Source of the DNA: Desmodesmus armatus
Lineage: Eukaryota; Chlorophyta; Chlorophyceae; Sphaeropleales; Scenedesmaceae
Direction of reading: 5' to 3'
Assembly: GCA_007449985.2 (NCBI GenBank)
Contig: VIIQ02000836.1
Coordinates: 62,001-126,000 of the forward strand
DNA length: 64,000 bases
This document shows positions 1-13,400 of the stretch, piece after piece. The notes under the pieces are model-generated. The model searched no databases, was not told the DNA's origin, and was given only the letters and a program-made list of their open reading frames with translations. Numbering within the stretch: position 1 is the first letter of the stretch; every line of letters starts with the position of its first letter. A program made the position numbers and the translations under genes.

Positions 1-1021
1 GTGTCTATGTAGGGTGTCTGCCAGATCTGACATCTAGAAGCAGGCTCTATGATGAGCCCAGCATTGCCAATGCCCTGTGACAGGGCGGTCTGAACTTCAG
101 ACTGTGCTCAAAGATGTCCAACTCCTGCAAGGCTTGCAGGACATCTGTAACATTGTGGTACGCTGAAGTGGGGTGCGCTGTTGCTTGTGAAAGTGCAAGC
201 CTTGCTTTGCAAGGCTTGCTTTGGCAGTTTGCTGGCCTGCTCAATTGCAGAAAGGGCCTCCCTGAGGCAAGATTGCTGAATTTCAAGTCGCATGTTTGCA
301 CACGGCTGCGGTGCGTAACACCCAACCTGAAGTGCCAAAGTTACCGTCAGGGCCATACACTCAGTAGCAAAGCCCAGCAGAATTTCCAAAGCGGTGAACA
401 TTCAATGTTTCCAGCTGCACCTACATTATCGTGAACAACTCAATGCTGCCATTGCGAATGGCATAACCATCACCTGGTTTGTAGCAGTGTGTGTGACCAA
501 TGCCCAGTCTGCCCACACATGGTGTAGAAGTGCTGCATGTTGATGGCTTGCAGCTGCTGCCACAGCTGTTTGAAACCAGACTGGTGTAGTGGTCTGTTGA
601 TGAGTGCAGAACTGTTTGTGTTTGTTGCTGTTACGGTTGGAAGCTCTGCACTTCAACTCCCGGCAGGGCACCCCTCAAACGTGCATTGTCCACGGCAACA
701 CAGCACTTGCGCCAGCTGATTTGACCCAGCTGTTTCCACCCATGCATGTTGGGTCCCTTTGCCCTGGTTGAACAGGAATCTGTGTTGACCCGATGTTGGG
801 CATGACATAACCCAATGCCGTGCTCTAGTTACCTCCCAGCACAAGTGACTGCATCCAGACATAAACTGACAAGTAATGTGGCCACGGCTCTTGATACTGC
901 TTGTGTCCAGAATAAACGCACAAACACCAGCTGTACAAAGCAGCACTCAGCACGTTTCATGTGCTGTGCAATGCATGCATGACGGCCACTAAGACGGCCA
1001 GCACATCACACAACAGTGCGA
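1..1021. other. left edge, no gene supported
   Basis: Short open frames occur on both strands, but none has a recognisable domain, a consistent splice pattern or a strong ATG context. The region lies downstream of the minus-strand gene at 1022-3963, so part of it is probably that gene's 3' untranslated region. I see no TTACA (minus-strand TGTAA) here that would mark its end. Confidence 0.4.
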
Positions 1022-3303
1022 TCAGTCTGTCTTCCCTCCACCCTGTGTCAGCAACTCCTTGACCAGCCGCAGCGCAGTGGGCTGCAGCTGTGCTGAGCGC
1101 CTGTGCTGCAACTCCATGTCCATGTCAGCACTGCGCTGCTGCTGCTCTGCTGCCTGTGCTGCCACAGCAGTGCCCTCCGCCTGCTCAGAGTCACTGTCGC
1201 TGTCGATGTCGCTGCCAAGCCGGGTCTTGCTGGCTGCTGCTGCTGGCTTGCTTTCACTGCTGGCAGCTCCCTCCTCTTTCAGCTGTGCAGCAAGCTTGCG
1301 TAGGGCAGACAGCACCTGCAGACAAAAACAGTGCAGCAGCAGACACAAAAAGACGCTTGAAGTGGAGGACAGACAAATGACTATACACTGACTCCATCTG
1401 GCCAGATGTGAAAATGGATAGGCAACATCAACCCCTGATAAGACAGCTGCAACAACCATCCTGCCCCCGGTCAGCAACATCTCCCTCTCCTGCATTGCTC
1501 ACCGCTTCACCCCAAAGCCGCTGCCTGCTGCCAGCCGCCTTCTGCCCATCCACCATGAGCTGCAGTGCCACTACCTGCCGCTGCAGCTGCTGCACGTTGC
1601 CGCTCTGCAGCTGAAGCAGAGCCAGCAGCTGCTGCTGTGCCTCTTCTCCTGCAGCTGCTGCCGGGTGTACTGCTGTTGGCTTGCTGCTGGTGGCTGCCTT
1701 GGCGGGTTGGCTGTTGCCTGAGTGCAGCAACAGCTGCCACAGCGCCCCATGGGCTTCATAGGGTCCCCCCAGCTTGAGCTGTTGCTGCAGCAGCTGCTGC
1801 TTCACAGTTGGCACTGCCAGCACCCAGGCTGCTGTGTGGGGTGAACAACAGCACGCCAGCAGCAGAGCACGCCTGCGCATGCACAACACAGAAATAGGCT
1901 TGATGCGTGGGCAGAGCAACATGTACTACTGGGGCTGTTCCCCAGCAGTCCACAGGGCTACTGGCAGCAGTGACACCCCCACCCCCCCCCAAGTGCACTC
2001 ACCTACAGGAGCTTCCCTGAAGGTGTCAGGCTTGTCAAACCTACAATATTTGTCGCTCAGCCTGAAGCATCCATGGTGTGCACCATCAATGCTGTGTGAT
2101 GGCAACATCCAGCCCCACCTCACCCTTTCCCTAGGGTTATAAGTTGAGCGAACCCTGATCCTTATCCTCCTTAAACCCTAACACTTGCCGGCCTCATACC
2201 TACCTGAGGGGTTCAGCGGCCACCTCACAGCTCCACTTGCAGTACAGCTGCACCAGGCTGCGGGTACAGCCCAGATCCGTAAGCTGCTTGGCCACATCCA
2301 CATGACCCGGCCGGCCTAGCACCAGCAGCTCCAGCACATGACTCAACAGCAGCATGTGGGCAAAGGCTGTGCCTTGCGCACAGGCCCCACTGCCACTGCT
2401 GTTATTGCTGCCACCATTGCTGCTGTATGCTAGCTGCTCTGCACATGACTCCAGCAGAGGCAGTAGGTGGCCGTGCATCAGCTGCCATAGCTGCCTGCGC
2501 GCAGACCCCGCTGGCAGCTGCTGCCAAACCGCTGCAGCAACACTCAGACCCAGCACTGCCTCAGGGTACAGCCCCTGCTGCTTCTGCTTGCTGGAATTCA
2601 AATCTGAATTCAAATCCTGCAGCTGCTTCACAGCCCCAGACCCTGCTGTGAGCCCCAGTGCCTCCCAGAGCTGCTGCAGCAGGTGAAGGTCCTGTGGCGC
2701 TGCTGCCAACCGGTCCACCAACACGGCCACATATGCATGCAGCAGCGGCTGTAGCTCCTGTGCATGGCTGTGCACCCCCAGGAGCCGCAGCAGCTGTAGC
2801 AGGTGCTGGTCAGCCCCCTGCTGCCGCCACAGCAGCTCACAGCTGAAGAGGCTGTAGTGCACATTCTCAGACAGAGCCAGTAGCTTCTGGTGGAGGGCCG
2901 CCCAGCTGAAAGGACGACTGTCCTGCTGGCAGGGGTTGTGAGTGTGGTTGTGCTGCAGCTGCGGTTGCAAGGCACCTGCCTCTAGTGGCTCATACTCTTC
3001 ACTGTTCCCATCCTGCTCTGCTGCTTCTGTGTCGTCATAGATGTGGCAGCTGCTGTTGCCACTGCCATGAGCGGCAGCACCAGATGCTGCTGCTGCTACA
3101 AGTGCGTCAATGTCTCTCATGCCCTCTGCTGTCCCATCCACCTGCTGCTGCTGTTGGTGCTGGCATGGCTGTTCCTGCAGGGCCTCTGGGCAGTAGGCCT
3201 GCATGAGCTGCCATGCCTCCTGGTCAGGCAGCGAGGCGACCTTAGCCGCATACTGCAGCAGCAGCACTGCTGCCAATTGCTGGTACAGCTGCTGCTGATT
3301 GAC

Positions 3304-3337
<34 letters not shown>

Positions 3338-3963
3338 GCGGCTTGCTGGTGCGCAGTGCCGCCGCTGCTTGAGCGGCCCAGGACTTTCTGTGTCAGGGCT
3401 TCCTCCAGCACCTGCTGCACCTGCTGCTCCTGCTCAGTCAGCGGGGGTGCATGGCTGCCAGCACCCCTTGCACCGCTGCTGATGTTGTCCAGGGCCTTGT
3501 GGGTCAGCAGGTAGCAGGGCCACCCGGTCTTGCCCACAAGTGACGAACTGCAGCAGCAGCATTGCAAGGCAGGCCAGTCAATAAATTGAAGGTGGCTCCT
3601 GCAGACAGCAGTGCTGTAGCTGTCCAAACCACTGGCAACCCACAACTTGCTGGTGCAGCACAGGTGACAGGCAAGATGGGGTACCCTGCCCTGCTTCCAG
3701 TCGCAGTGTATCACACAAATGCCCTGTTACCCCACCTGCTCCCTGCAACCCCACCTGAATGCCTCCAGCAGAGCCTGCAGTTCAGCTGTCTCCACCAGAG
3801 GAAAGTCATATTGCAGCTTCTGCCACGCTGCATCAGCCAGCTGCTGAGGAGAGCGCTGGATGCGGCGGACCTCCAACTCCTCAATGGCACGTATCAGCCC
3901 AGAGGTGAACTTGCGCCTGTCTTTGTCCATGGTCTGATCCCGCATGAGGGTATCCCCTGGCAT
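1022..3963 (-). CDS. unrecognised Gln-rich helical protein
   Basis: I do not recognise this gene. A model with five exons keeps frame throughout: 3963-3755, 3547-2204, 2061-2003, 1828-1503 and 1315-1022, giving about 743 residues. The start is the ATG at 3963; downstream ATGs at 3945 and 3930 are alternatives. The N-terminus (EELEVRRIQRSPQQLADAAW and following) is charged and helical. The middle has a CTG-encoded poly-Gln run at about 3307-3340 and many Leu-rich helical stretches of alpha-solenoid character. The C-terminus has a Leu/Gln coiled-coil-like segment, an acidic DSDSDSE patch and a helical end. The exon 4 acceptor is the least certain. Gene starts here and at 4418 point away from each other, so 3964-4417 is a shared promoter region. 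A solenoid scaffold protein is possible, but no family can be named. Confidence 0.55.
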
Positions 3964-4417
3964 GCTTGTCTGGGGCTGTTGCCTTGCCAACAGACAGGAC
4001 AGAACAAGTAGATCACACCCAGTGATACTCACAGCAGATAGATCAACACAAACACACCTTCAAGGCAGACGGAAGACAACATGAATACAACATGTAGCTA
4101 GGTTTTTACTTAAAAAGGCGTTGAGTTGTTCTGCCATAGTTTGTGACACCCACTGGCGGTTTACTAAAACGCGCAGTCCCGCCAACTTGCAGAGCTCAAG
4201 AACACAGTTGTCAAGGCATACTGTCAGGTGAATGAGCTTCTTCAAGCCGTCCACCAGCTGCCCGCAGCAGCAGCAGCAGCGGCAGCAAACCGACACACAG
4301 GACCGGCGCTTTTTCAATCGGTATCAGCTGTTGTTATTTGGGTCTCGAGGATTCTGCTATGTTTGCTATGTCTGAGCCTCGTGCGTGAAGCGGTTGCCGG
4401 CAGGCAGGCAGCAGATC
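3964..4417. promoter_or_regulatory. divergent promoter region
   Basis: This 454-base gap lies between two genes transcribed away from each other, the unknown protein to the left and the Pol I subunit to the right. It must hold both 5' untranslated regions and core promoters. I see no clear TATA box and a GCAGCAG-rich stretch at about 4265-4290. Confidence 0.5.
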
Positions 4418-7400
4418 ATGCTGAAAGGCCAAGCAAAGGGGCCTCAGACGCCTGAGGAGTTTGAGCGTCTGGTCGCCCCCCATGTCGCGTCCTTCGACTA
4501 CTTCATTGGGGAGGGCATGAAAACCGCCGTGAGGCTGCTGGAGCCGCTGGAGGTGAGACTTCACCCATCTGCAGCAGCACGGCAGCAGTGGCAGCAGCAG
4601 CAACGGAGGTGGCAGCAGCAGTGGCAGCCAAGCTGCAGCTGCAACTCACCACATGCACTGTGTTGATATGTGGAAGGCTGAAGAGGGGCTTACGCTCGTG
4701 GAAGGCTGAAGGGAGGCTTGAGCTCAAAATAGCTGTGTTTGTGTCATTTCACAGGTTGAGCACCCAGTCACCAAGCAGGTGCACAGGTACTGGTTTGAGA
4801 ACCCCAGGGTGGCCAAGCCCTACCATGAGAACACCGTTGGTGATGAGGGCAGACTGTTCCCCAGGGACTGCAGAGAAGGGGTGAGTGTGAGCATGGCAAC
4901 ACTTGCAGAAGCATGCCCCCTGGCAGCGCTTGTAGCTTGCTTTACCTGCTGTTGTCTTATGCAAGGCCTTGCCTGCAGTTGTTTGACGTAAGGCTTGCTG
5001 TTGGTCCGTGCAGCATGCTTCTCACAGCCATGCAGTGGTGTGCAGTCCTGTCTAACAATCTCGGCTGTATTGCATTGAGCCGTGTTGATGTTTGCTTGTC
5101 TGCTGGCTGCTGCCTTACCCTGCTCAGGGTGCCACCTACAAGGGTGCCCTCACCCTGGACCTGTGCTGGGATGTGGAGGGGCTGCCAGGCACCCTGCAGA
5201 CGCTGCAGAAGCGCCTGGGCTCCATGCCTATCATGATTAAGAGCTCAGCCTGCCACCTGCATGGTGAGTGAGACAGCAGCTGTCAGTCTGGTTGCAGCAG
5301 CAGAGTCTCTTCTGCTCCAACATCGCTGCAGCAGATGTACTGACAGCTGCAGCGGGCTGACATTGCCTGTCGAGTTGATTGAATGGGTTGGATTGTGCAG
5401 CCTCCATGCATAGTGACAGGGGGTGTGTTGTCAGCAGGTGTTCATGGTCACTGCAATACCCCCCCTGTGTCACGCAATGTTGTTGGGCTGTGGCAGAGCC
5501 AATGTGCCGTCAGCTTGCATTTCACATTGCTACAGTGACCCCACAAGCAAGATCTTTTGCCGCGTGCAGACTGCACTTCTGCATGTGGTTCTTTCCCCTT
5601 GCTACATGCCTCGACCAACCTTCACAGTCCTCCCTTTAGATGCCTCAACCAACCTTCACAGTCCTCCCTTTAGATGCCTCAACCGACCTTCACAGTCCTC
5701 CCTTTAGATGCCTCAACCGACCTTCACAGTCCTCCCTTTAGATGCCTCAACCAACCTTCACAGTCCTCCCTTTAGATGCCTCACAGCACAATGCACCTTC
5801 ACTCGCTCTGACTGCCCCGTGTCCTGGCCTGTCTTGCCCCCTGTGGTCCTGCGTGCTGTGCTGTGCTGTGCCAGGCATGACTCGTGACCAGCTGGTGGTG
5901 GCCAAGGAGGAGAGCACAGAGTTTGGCGGCTACTTCGTCTGCAACGGCATTGAGCGCATCATACGCATGCTCATCCTGCAGCGCAGGCACTACATTATGG
6001 GGCTTAAGCGAGGCGCATACCTCAAGCGCGGTGCCAACTACACCCCCTGGGCGACCACCCTACGCTGCGTCAGGCCGGACCAGAGCAGCGCCACTGTGCG
6101 GCTGCACTACCTGGCAGACGGCGGTGTGAACTTTGCCTTCACAATGCGCAAGTCGGAATATTTCATTCCTGTGGGCCTCCTGCTCAAGTGCTTTGTGGAG
6201 GTGAGGCCAGGCAGCTGGCAGTCATGAGGCAGTGCTGCTTTTAGAGATGGTGCTTCTGGCACTGCTCTCCTAGTCTGTGAGTGGTTTGCTGTCCCCGGCG
6301 AACTGCTTACTTGGCTGGGCTGTGCACCTGTGCTGCGCTGTTTATGGGCAGCTGCCTGGAGGGAAGAACTTCTTGTACTGCATGGTAGAGAACATGCATA
6401 ACTTTGTTACAGGGGCAAACTGTTACAGAAGCAGAGCAGTCCAGCACAAACTGAGTTGCCTGTGACCCCGGCTCATGCTTGTGCTGTCCTGCTGCTGCGT
6501 GCAGATGTCTGACAAGGAGATGTACCAGAAGGTGATCAGCGGGGCAATGCCAGGCACAGCCCACTTCTCCTGGGTGGGTGCACGCGCACAGCTGCTGCTG
6601 TCGCAGCTGTCCAACGCGGGGCTGAGCACCAAGCGGCAGTGCCTGGAGCACCTGGGGTCCCACTTCAGGATCGTGCTGAACTCACCACACAGGTAGGCAG
6701 GACACACTGCCGCAGCAGGGACAGCAGCGATGATGAACCAGGGTCGCTGAGCACATGTTGTACTCCTGCATCCCCACCTGCTGACGGTCGGCCTTGCTTC
6801 GTCAGCCCTGCTTTGAATGCTTTCGGGCTGCCACAGGGCGGGCGTCCATGTCGTGCTGAGTTGCAGGAAGCCTGCATGCTGCAGCAGTGCTCTCAGCCCA
6901 AGTCCGGTGCTCACAGGATTGAAACCTGATGTCACTTGTGGTTTGTGTGTGCAGGCGCACCGACTATGAGGTTGGGGAGGAGTTGCTGCGCAAATATGTG
7001 TTCATCCACCTCAGTGAGCCGGCAGACAAGCTGCAGCTGATGCTGGCCATGCTGCACAAGCTGTATGCACTGGTGAGTCAGGACAGCAGGGTGCAGTCTT
7101 GTGAAGGGCATCAGTGGCACTGCAGATCATCTGTAGTAGTGGGTTTGCTTTTGGCGAGGTCATTGATGAGTGGATGTAGCTGGTGGACCAGTTTTTGGTG
7201 TGACTTGTCTGGTGGTTGGGTGGCGACTCGCTGATGAGTCATGAAGATCTTCCTGCACATCTACGAGATCTGAGGCACCCGCCTTTGCAGACACGATCTC
7301 AACTCACTCTGAGAGTCCCGCCAACCATCTGTTGCTGAACTTGTTGACTGTTGCTGATGCTGGTGTTGCTGCCTGCGGCGTGTGTGACGGAAGTGCATGT

Positions 7401-10400
7401 GTCATGTGGTGATCTGACCAGTTGTGGCCCTTGCATCCCTTCCCGTCTCGTCTCAACCTCAAGACTTTCAGCAACTGCGCTCTCAATTGTGCTGACCGCC
7501 CTGCGCTTCCCGCAGGTTAATGGTCAGTGTTGTGAGGACAACCCTGATGCCCTGACACACCACGAGGTGCTGCTGCCTGGCCACCTGCTGCTCAAGTACT
7601 TCAAGGAGAAGCTGGAGGACTGCCTGGAGGTGCTGCAGGAGGCTATCACCAAACGCCTGGAGGCACAGCCAGACACAGAACTCAAGGTAACCCATCACAT
7701 CAGCCCACCTACGCTGCCTATCTGTTTTTTTTAGTAAAAAGAGTAAAAGAAAACGCACTTTGGTGAAAAGTACAGTGATTATGCTCTGGTTGTGGAGGCA
7801 ATCAGGGGATCAAACAAACCTGCAACGGATTGATGGCAACTTGAAAGGAAAGCAAGACCCTGTAGCCTGCAGTCTGTAGTAGTCATGTGTGGGCCGCTAT
7901 ATGCCTTGGGGTGCGCCAGCCCATGGTGCAACTCCTTACTTCCGTGGCCCAGATCAAGTCATCTGCATGGCTCCGGCTGTGCGGGTGCGGCTGACAACCG
8001 GAGTCCCTACCCACGGTCGGCTGCAGCAACCACTGCAGCCAGCCACTAGTACTGGGACCACATCTAGGTAACAACCTGCCACATTTCATTGCTCCACCGT
8101 CACACCTTCCATGCGTGCTATCAAGGGGATACTGCTTCAAGGTTTGTACTTGCACTGTAGCTTCACAAGCTGCATGGGCCTGACACCAGCGCACCTGAAA
8201 GTTGCTGCTGCTGCTGTTGTGTCCAGGACCCTGCTGTCGTGCGCAAGCTGTCTGAGCGCATGCCTGACATTGGTCGTAAGGTGGAGTACCTGCTCAACAC
8301 TGGCAACCTTGTCAGCAAGAGTGGCCTGGACCTAACCCAGGTGTCAGGCTTCACAGTGGTGGCAGAGAAGCTCAACTTCTTCCGCTACATCAGCCACTTC
8401 AGGTGGGTGGGTCAGTCATGCAGATGGCAGGGGGGGGGGGTTGCAGGGTCAAGTCCTTTGCATGCAGTGCCAGTTAGCGTCGATCTGGGTGTGGAGCAGG
8501 TGACTGATAACATCACTGGCCTCCAAGGCTTGTTCAAGACGTCGCTTGGCATCTCAGGCTTGGCCCAGCAAAGGCAAGTAGGGTTGCGCCAGTCCCACAA
8601 GGCTTGATGACTCACTGTGTTGTGACTGGACTGGTGGCTGGTGTTGTGATGCCCGCAGGTCGGTGCATCGTGGTGCCTACTTTGCTGAGCTGCGTACCAC
8701 CACTGTGCGCAAGCTGCTGCCAGAGAGCTGGGGCTTCCTGTGCCCCGTGCACACCCCTGACGGCTCGCCCTGCGGCCTGCTCAACCACTTCTCAGCAGCA
8801 TGCTCCATCATCACTGAGGGCCCTGCAGAGCCACAGGCACGGGAGGTGGGGCTCACTCAGGTAAGCACCACCTGACCCTCTGGCTCCCTTGTAGGCTGCA
8901 CAGCTATGCCCCTCTGGCTCCCTTGTTGGCTGCACAGCCTTGTCAAGCTCTAATGAGCCCCAAACTCCACCTTAAACGTCGTCTTGGTTGGTCTGCTGAG
9001 CTCAGCCAACTACCGTGTGGGGCTGAATCGTTGTGGTCAGAACAGGATTGTGAGTGTGTTGTGGTGTGCTTGTGGTGGTGTTTGTGTGTAAGTGGCCGTG
9101 TTGTTGTGTGTCCTTGCGGTTTGGTGGGTGTGGCTTGGTGATGACAGTTCCTAACGCCTGAGGGGGCACTTGCTCAGTACCTTCTCCTGATTGATACACC
9201 AGGAATAAATTCACACCATCTTTCGGGGCTGAAAGCTACTCCTGCTGTTGCCGTTTGGGTTTGTGGCTGACTGTGTGTTTTGTCAAACAGCTTGATTGTG
9301 TGGCATGTCTAGGTTGTTTTGACACTGTGGCGGCTGCTTGGTGATGACAGTTCCTATTGCCTGAGGGGGCACTTGCTCAGTACCTCCTGTTGATTGATAC
9401 ACCAGGAATAAATTCACACCATCTTTCGGGGCTGAAAGCTGCTGCCACAGTGTTGCCTTGTTGTACTGTTGATTGCTGATGCTGTGCTCTTGTTCACAAG
9501 GATACTACGTGTAGGGCTTGTTGTGATGTGTGCCTTCATCTTGTGTGCCTGATGTGGCAGTTAGTGTTGCTGTTAGTACGCACTGTCACTCTTTTCCCCT
9601 GTTAGGGACCAATCCCATCCCTGCAGGGACGTAACCCGGTGCAACAGTGATGTGGTCGTGCAGCATTCACTGCCAGGTGCTAAGTGGCCTGCAGTATCGC
9701 AAGCGACCCGACATGCCATTGTTGTGGTTGGGCCACAGCTTTGTGGGATCAAAGCATCCCTGTCTGCTGCTAGTACTTCAATATGACAAACGGCCAACAG
9801 GGCAGTGCCAATAGTGTGCTGCTGCTGCTGCTACCACTGCTGCTTTGTTGGTGTGGCCTCAGGTGCTGTGTGACATGGGCATGGTGGCGTGCTCTGTGGC
9901 GTCGCTGACCCCTCCAGCCCCTGACTACCTGTCTGTCAGCCTGGATGGCAAGGTGCTGGGATACTTGCCAGCATGTGTGGCGGACAAGGCGGTGCGCAGG
10001 TGAGGGACCTGGGTGACGCTGGGCCAACACACCCACTACTATTGCCACATGCGTCAACAGAGAATGTCAGGCCTGCGCCACACATCGCAACACAGGATGT
10101 ACGCATGCACTCCAGCACCTGGCAACGACCCTGAAGTTGCTCATGTGAGGTGGTCATGTTGATTGTTGCCGGGTTGCTCATGCTTGTGTGTGTGTTTGGG
10201 TTTGTTTGCCAACAGGCTGCGCATCCTGAAGTCCTTCCAGCTGGCTCTTGACCGCTTCAACATGACCGACGGCAAGCTGCCCCAGGCAAAGCCCTCAGAC
10301 TTTTCCGACCAGGACCGCCACTGGCTGAAGCTCATGGCCAAGATGCTGCGCGCCACACAGCGGGAGTCTGCCACACTGGCGGCTGCAGCGGTCAAGGGTG

Positions 10401-13400
10401 GGAAGGTTGACAAGGCGCAGGACAAGGGGAACGCGGGTGCTGTCAGTGCTGTGCTGCTTGTGGGTGAGCAGGATGTGCTGGACGTGATGTTCACCCTGAA
10501 GGTCCGGGATGGCATGGACGCTGTCATGGTGAGTCTTGAGGGGTGCGAAAGGTTGGTACAGTGACCTTGTTTAGTGGCAATGTAGCTCAAATGTAGCACC
10601 GGACGCTGTCATCGCTTATTCTACTGCAGGGTTGTGTGTGGGACAGCAGGTTATCAATTAGCGTCACACCTCACCGTGGCAGGAGGGCAGCAGCCTGCTT
10701 GGCTGCCATGCTGCTCATGGCCAAATGACCGGCTGGCTATCTTGGTGAGTGTGGTAGCGAGGGACTGACTTTTGCCGGGTCGTGCTGCGCTCTGCTGTGC
10801 AGGCGGGCATGCTGAAGGGTGAGCGCTGGGTGCCTGCAGACCTGGAGGTGGCTCACCTGCCCCACCTGATGGGACACCCCTACGGCGGCCTGTTCCTGTT
10901 CAGCCAGTCAGCGCGCATGATGAGGCCTGTGCGCTACTGGGCGGGAGGAGGAGGCCTGGAGCTCATCGGCACATTGGAGCAGGTGCGAGTGAGAGTACAG
11001 TAGCAAGCAAGCCAGTACTGCTGTACTGTCGCTGGCATTGCAGCAGTACAGCAGCAAGCCACAGTGGGGGGGCACTAACGGAGTCATGCATGCCGACTGG
11101 TGTAGGCATGTGTCGTTGATCATTGAAGGCATCTTGGGACCATGATGTGCAGTTGTGCAGCATGTTTGCTGATCAGGCTGACAGGGCATTTAATGATAAT
11201 GGGCTTTGTTTGTTGCTGTGTGTGTGTGTTCAGGCGACGCTTGACATCCACTGCCCAGATGGTGGCGCTGGTGGCACACCAGGAGTGTCCTTCACACATG
11301 GAGAGCTAACACCTGGTGAGATCACCCACTTGGTTCTTGGTGTCATGTGTCACAATGCACACTTCGCCTCATCAGACACTCTGCATCACTAATTGCAGCG
11401 GTGCTTCCCTGTTGACAGCAACACATGCACACTGCAAACACACAGGCTGTTTTCTCACCCCCTTGTTGCTGTTGCTGTGTGCGTGTCACCTGTTTGCCCT
11501 TAGGCCACATGCTGTCCGTGATCGCCAGCCTGACCCCCTACAGTGACTACAACCAGTCGCCGCGCAACATGTACCAGTGCCAGATGGGCAAGCAGACCAT
11601 GGGCACCCCAGCTATCGCCCTACCCCACAGGACAGACACAAAGCTCTACAGGATCCTCACTCCGCAGACACCCATCGCACGCACATCCAAGTAGGTGGCC
11701 TTGCAGTCCTCCTGCTGGCTCTGTACTGATCAGAACGTGCAGTGGTACTTGGTTTGCCTGGCCAGTTGACACCCCATTCAGTGTGCTGATGAGTCAACTC
11801 TTGGGAGTGCTTTTGGGAGCGGGGGCACAGCCGTTACCAGTTTTGGCAGGCACAGATCGCAACACCAGCACCGCACAGTCTCTGCTTGTGCCCTGCGAAT
11901 ACAACAACGCCATGCTATGCTGTGATTCCACCGCAGATGCACACACTCACACCACCTGCAAACGCCGTGTTCGAGGCTCAGTCTCACACACCTTATCACT
12001 TTGTATGCCGCAGGTACGATCAGTTCCACATGGACGAGTTCCCTGCAGGCACCAATGCAGTTGTTGCTGTGCTGGCCTACACCGGCTATGACATGGAGGA
12101 CGCCTGCATCCTCAACAAGTCGAGTGTTGAGCGCGGCTTTGCTCACGGGCGGCTCATCAAGACTGAGATGATCAACCTCACCAAGGAGCGTGGCAACAAG
12201 CAGGTCTTTGAGGCAGAGCCACAGTTGGTGAGGGAGTGCTGCGTGACTGGGTTGCTGCAGAGCAGCAGCATGTTGTCCTGTGTCTTGGTCATCGTCTTGA
12301 GACAGGCACTGTCTGTGAGGTGTTGGTGTTCTCAGCTGGGTGCCTCCAGGTTGGATCGTTGGGTTCCGCCATGTCGTTACAGCTGGGAGTGTCAGATATA
12401 GGCTGCATCACGCAATTGGTGGCCGCTGGTCAAGACCTTGACATCCAGCTGTGTCCTCACCATGAGTTGGTTACAGGCAAGATATGCCAGTTGAATATCA
12501 GGTCCCTGTAGCTCAGGTTGGTGTAACCTGCTGCATTGCTGACATGCAGGACCGTGATGCGCAAATGGAGGCGCGTCAGCCTGCCCCCAAGGGTGCCTTT
12601 GGCCAGGCCTACCCGCAGCCCCGGCCCTCACGGCCCTGGCTGGATGGGCCCTCGGCAGCGGTGTCACACGGCAGGGTGGTGCCAGTCGGCAAGCACAAGG
12701 CTGCTGAGAGGGTGGACAGTGATGGGCTGCCCATGCCAGGTACGCCAGTTGTGAACACCAGCTGTGGCTTTGGTTTTGCTGAATGAACGCAGCAAGGCAC
12801 AATATGTCAGTCCTGTATGGCAAGACAGGGCTGTATGCAGCTGCACACATGCCTGCATGCAGCACAGGGGCGGGGTTTGGCCTCTCGTGTGTTGGACCTA
12901 GGTTCGGCATACTGCCTCCAGCTGGTTGCTTGATTATGCGTGTGTCTGTGGTGCTGCAGGTGCTGTGATCTGGCCCAACCAGACCTACTACTCCACCAAG
13001 GATGTTGTCACTGGGCGCTACAAGGCACACAAGCTCAAGGGAGAGGAGGTGGCACATGTGGAGCAGGTGAGAGGCGGAGACACGGCACCAACTCACTAGT
13101 GATCATGATTTTGGCTGGGAGCTTTTGCAGGCTCTTGGTGTACCTTGCTGACCGCTGAACATCTGACTTTGGAGGCAAGGCCTGGCAGGATTGCAGCACT
13201 CCAGATTTGGTTGGACTCACCTCCTGCTTGCTACGTGTTGCTGCGGAAGGTACTTGTTTGCAGTCCTGATTGTGCGCTGTGCTGATTGCGTCCTGCAGGT
13301 GACTGTGGTTGGGGACAAGTCTGGGCTGCGTCAGCACGCCAACATCAAGATGACCTACAACCGCAACCCAGTGATTGGAGACAAGTTCAGCTCACGCCAC

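Noticed and set aside
2354..3372. Several Cys- and Leu-rich frames on the plus strand
   Set aside because: They are readings of CTG/CAG repeat DNA opposite the Gln-rich exon of the unknown gene.
5607..5776. CRISPR-like array
   Set aside because: The 34-base units are contiguous with no spacers and lie in a eukaryotic intron; this is a minisatellite.
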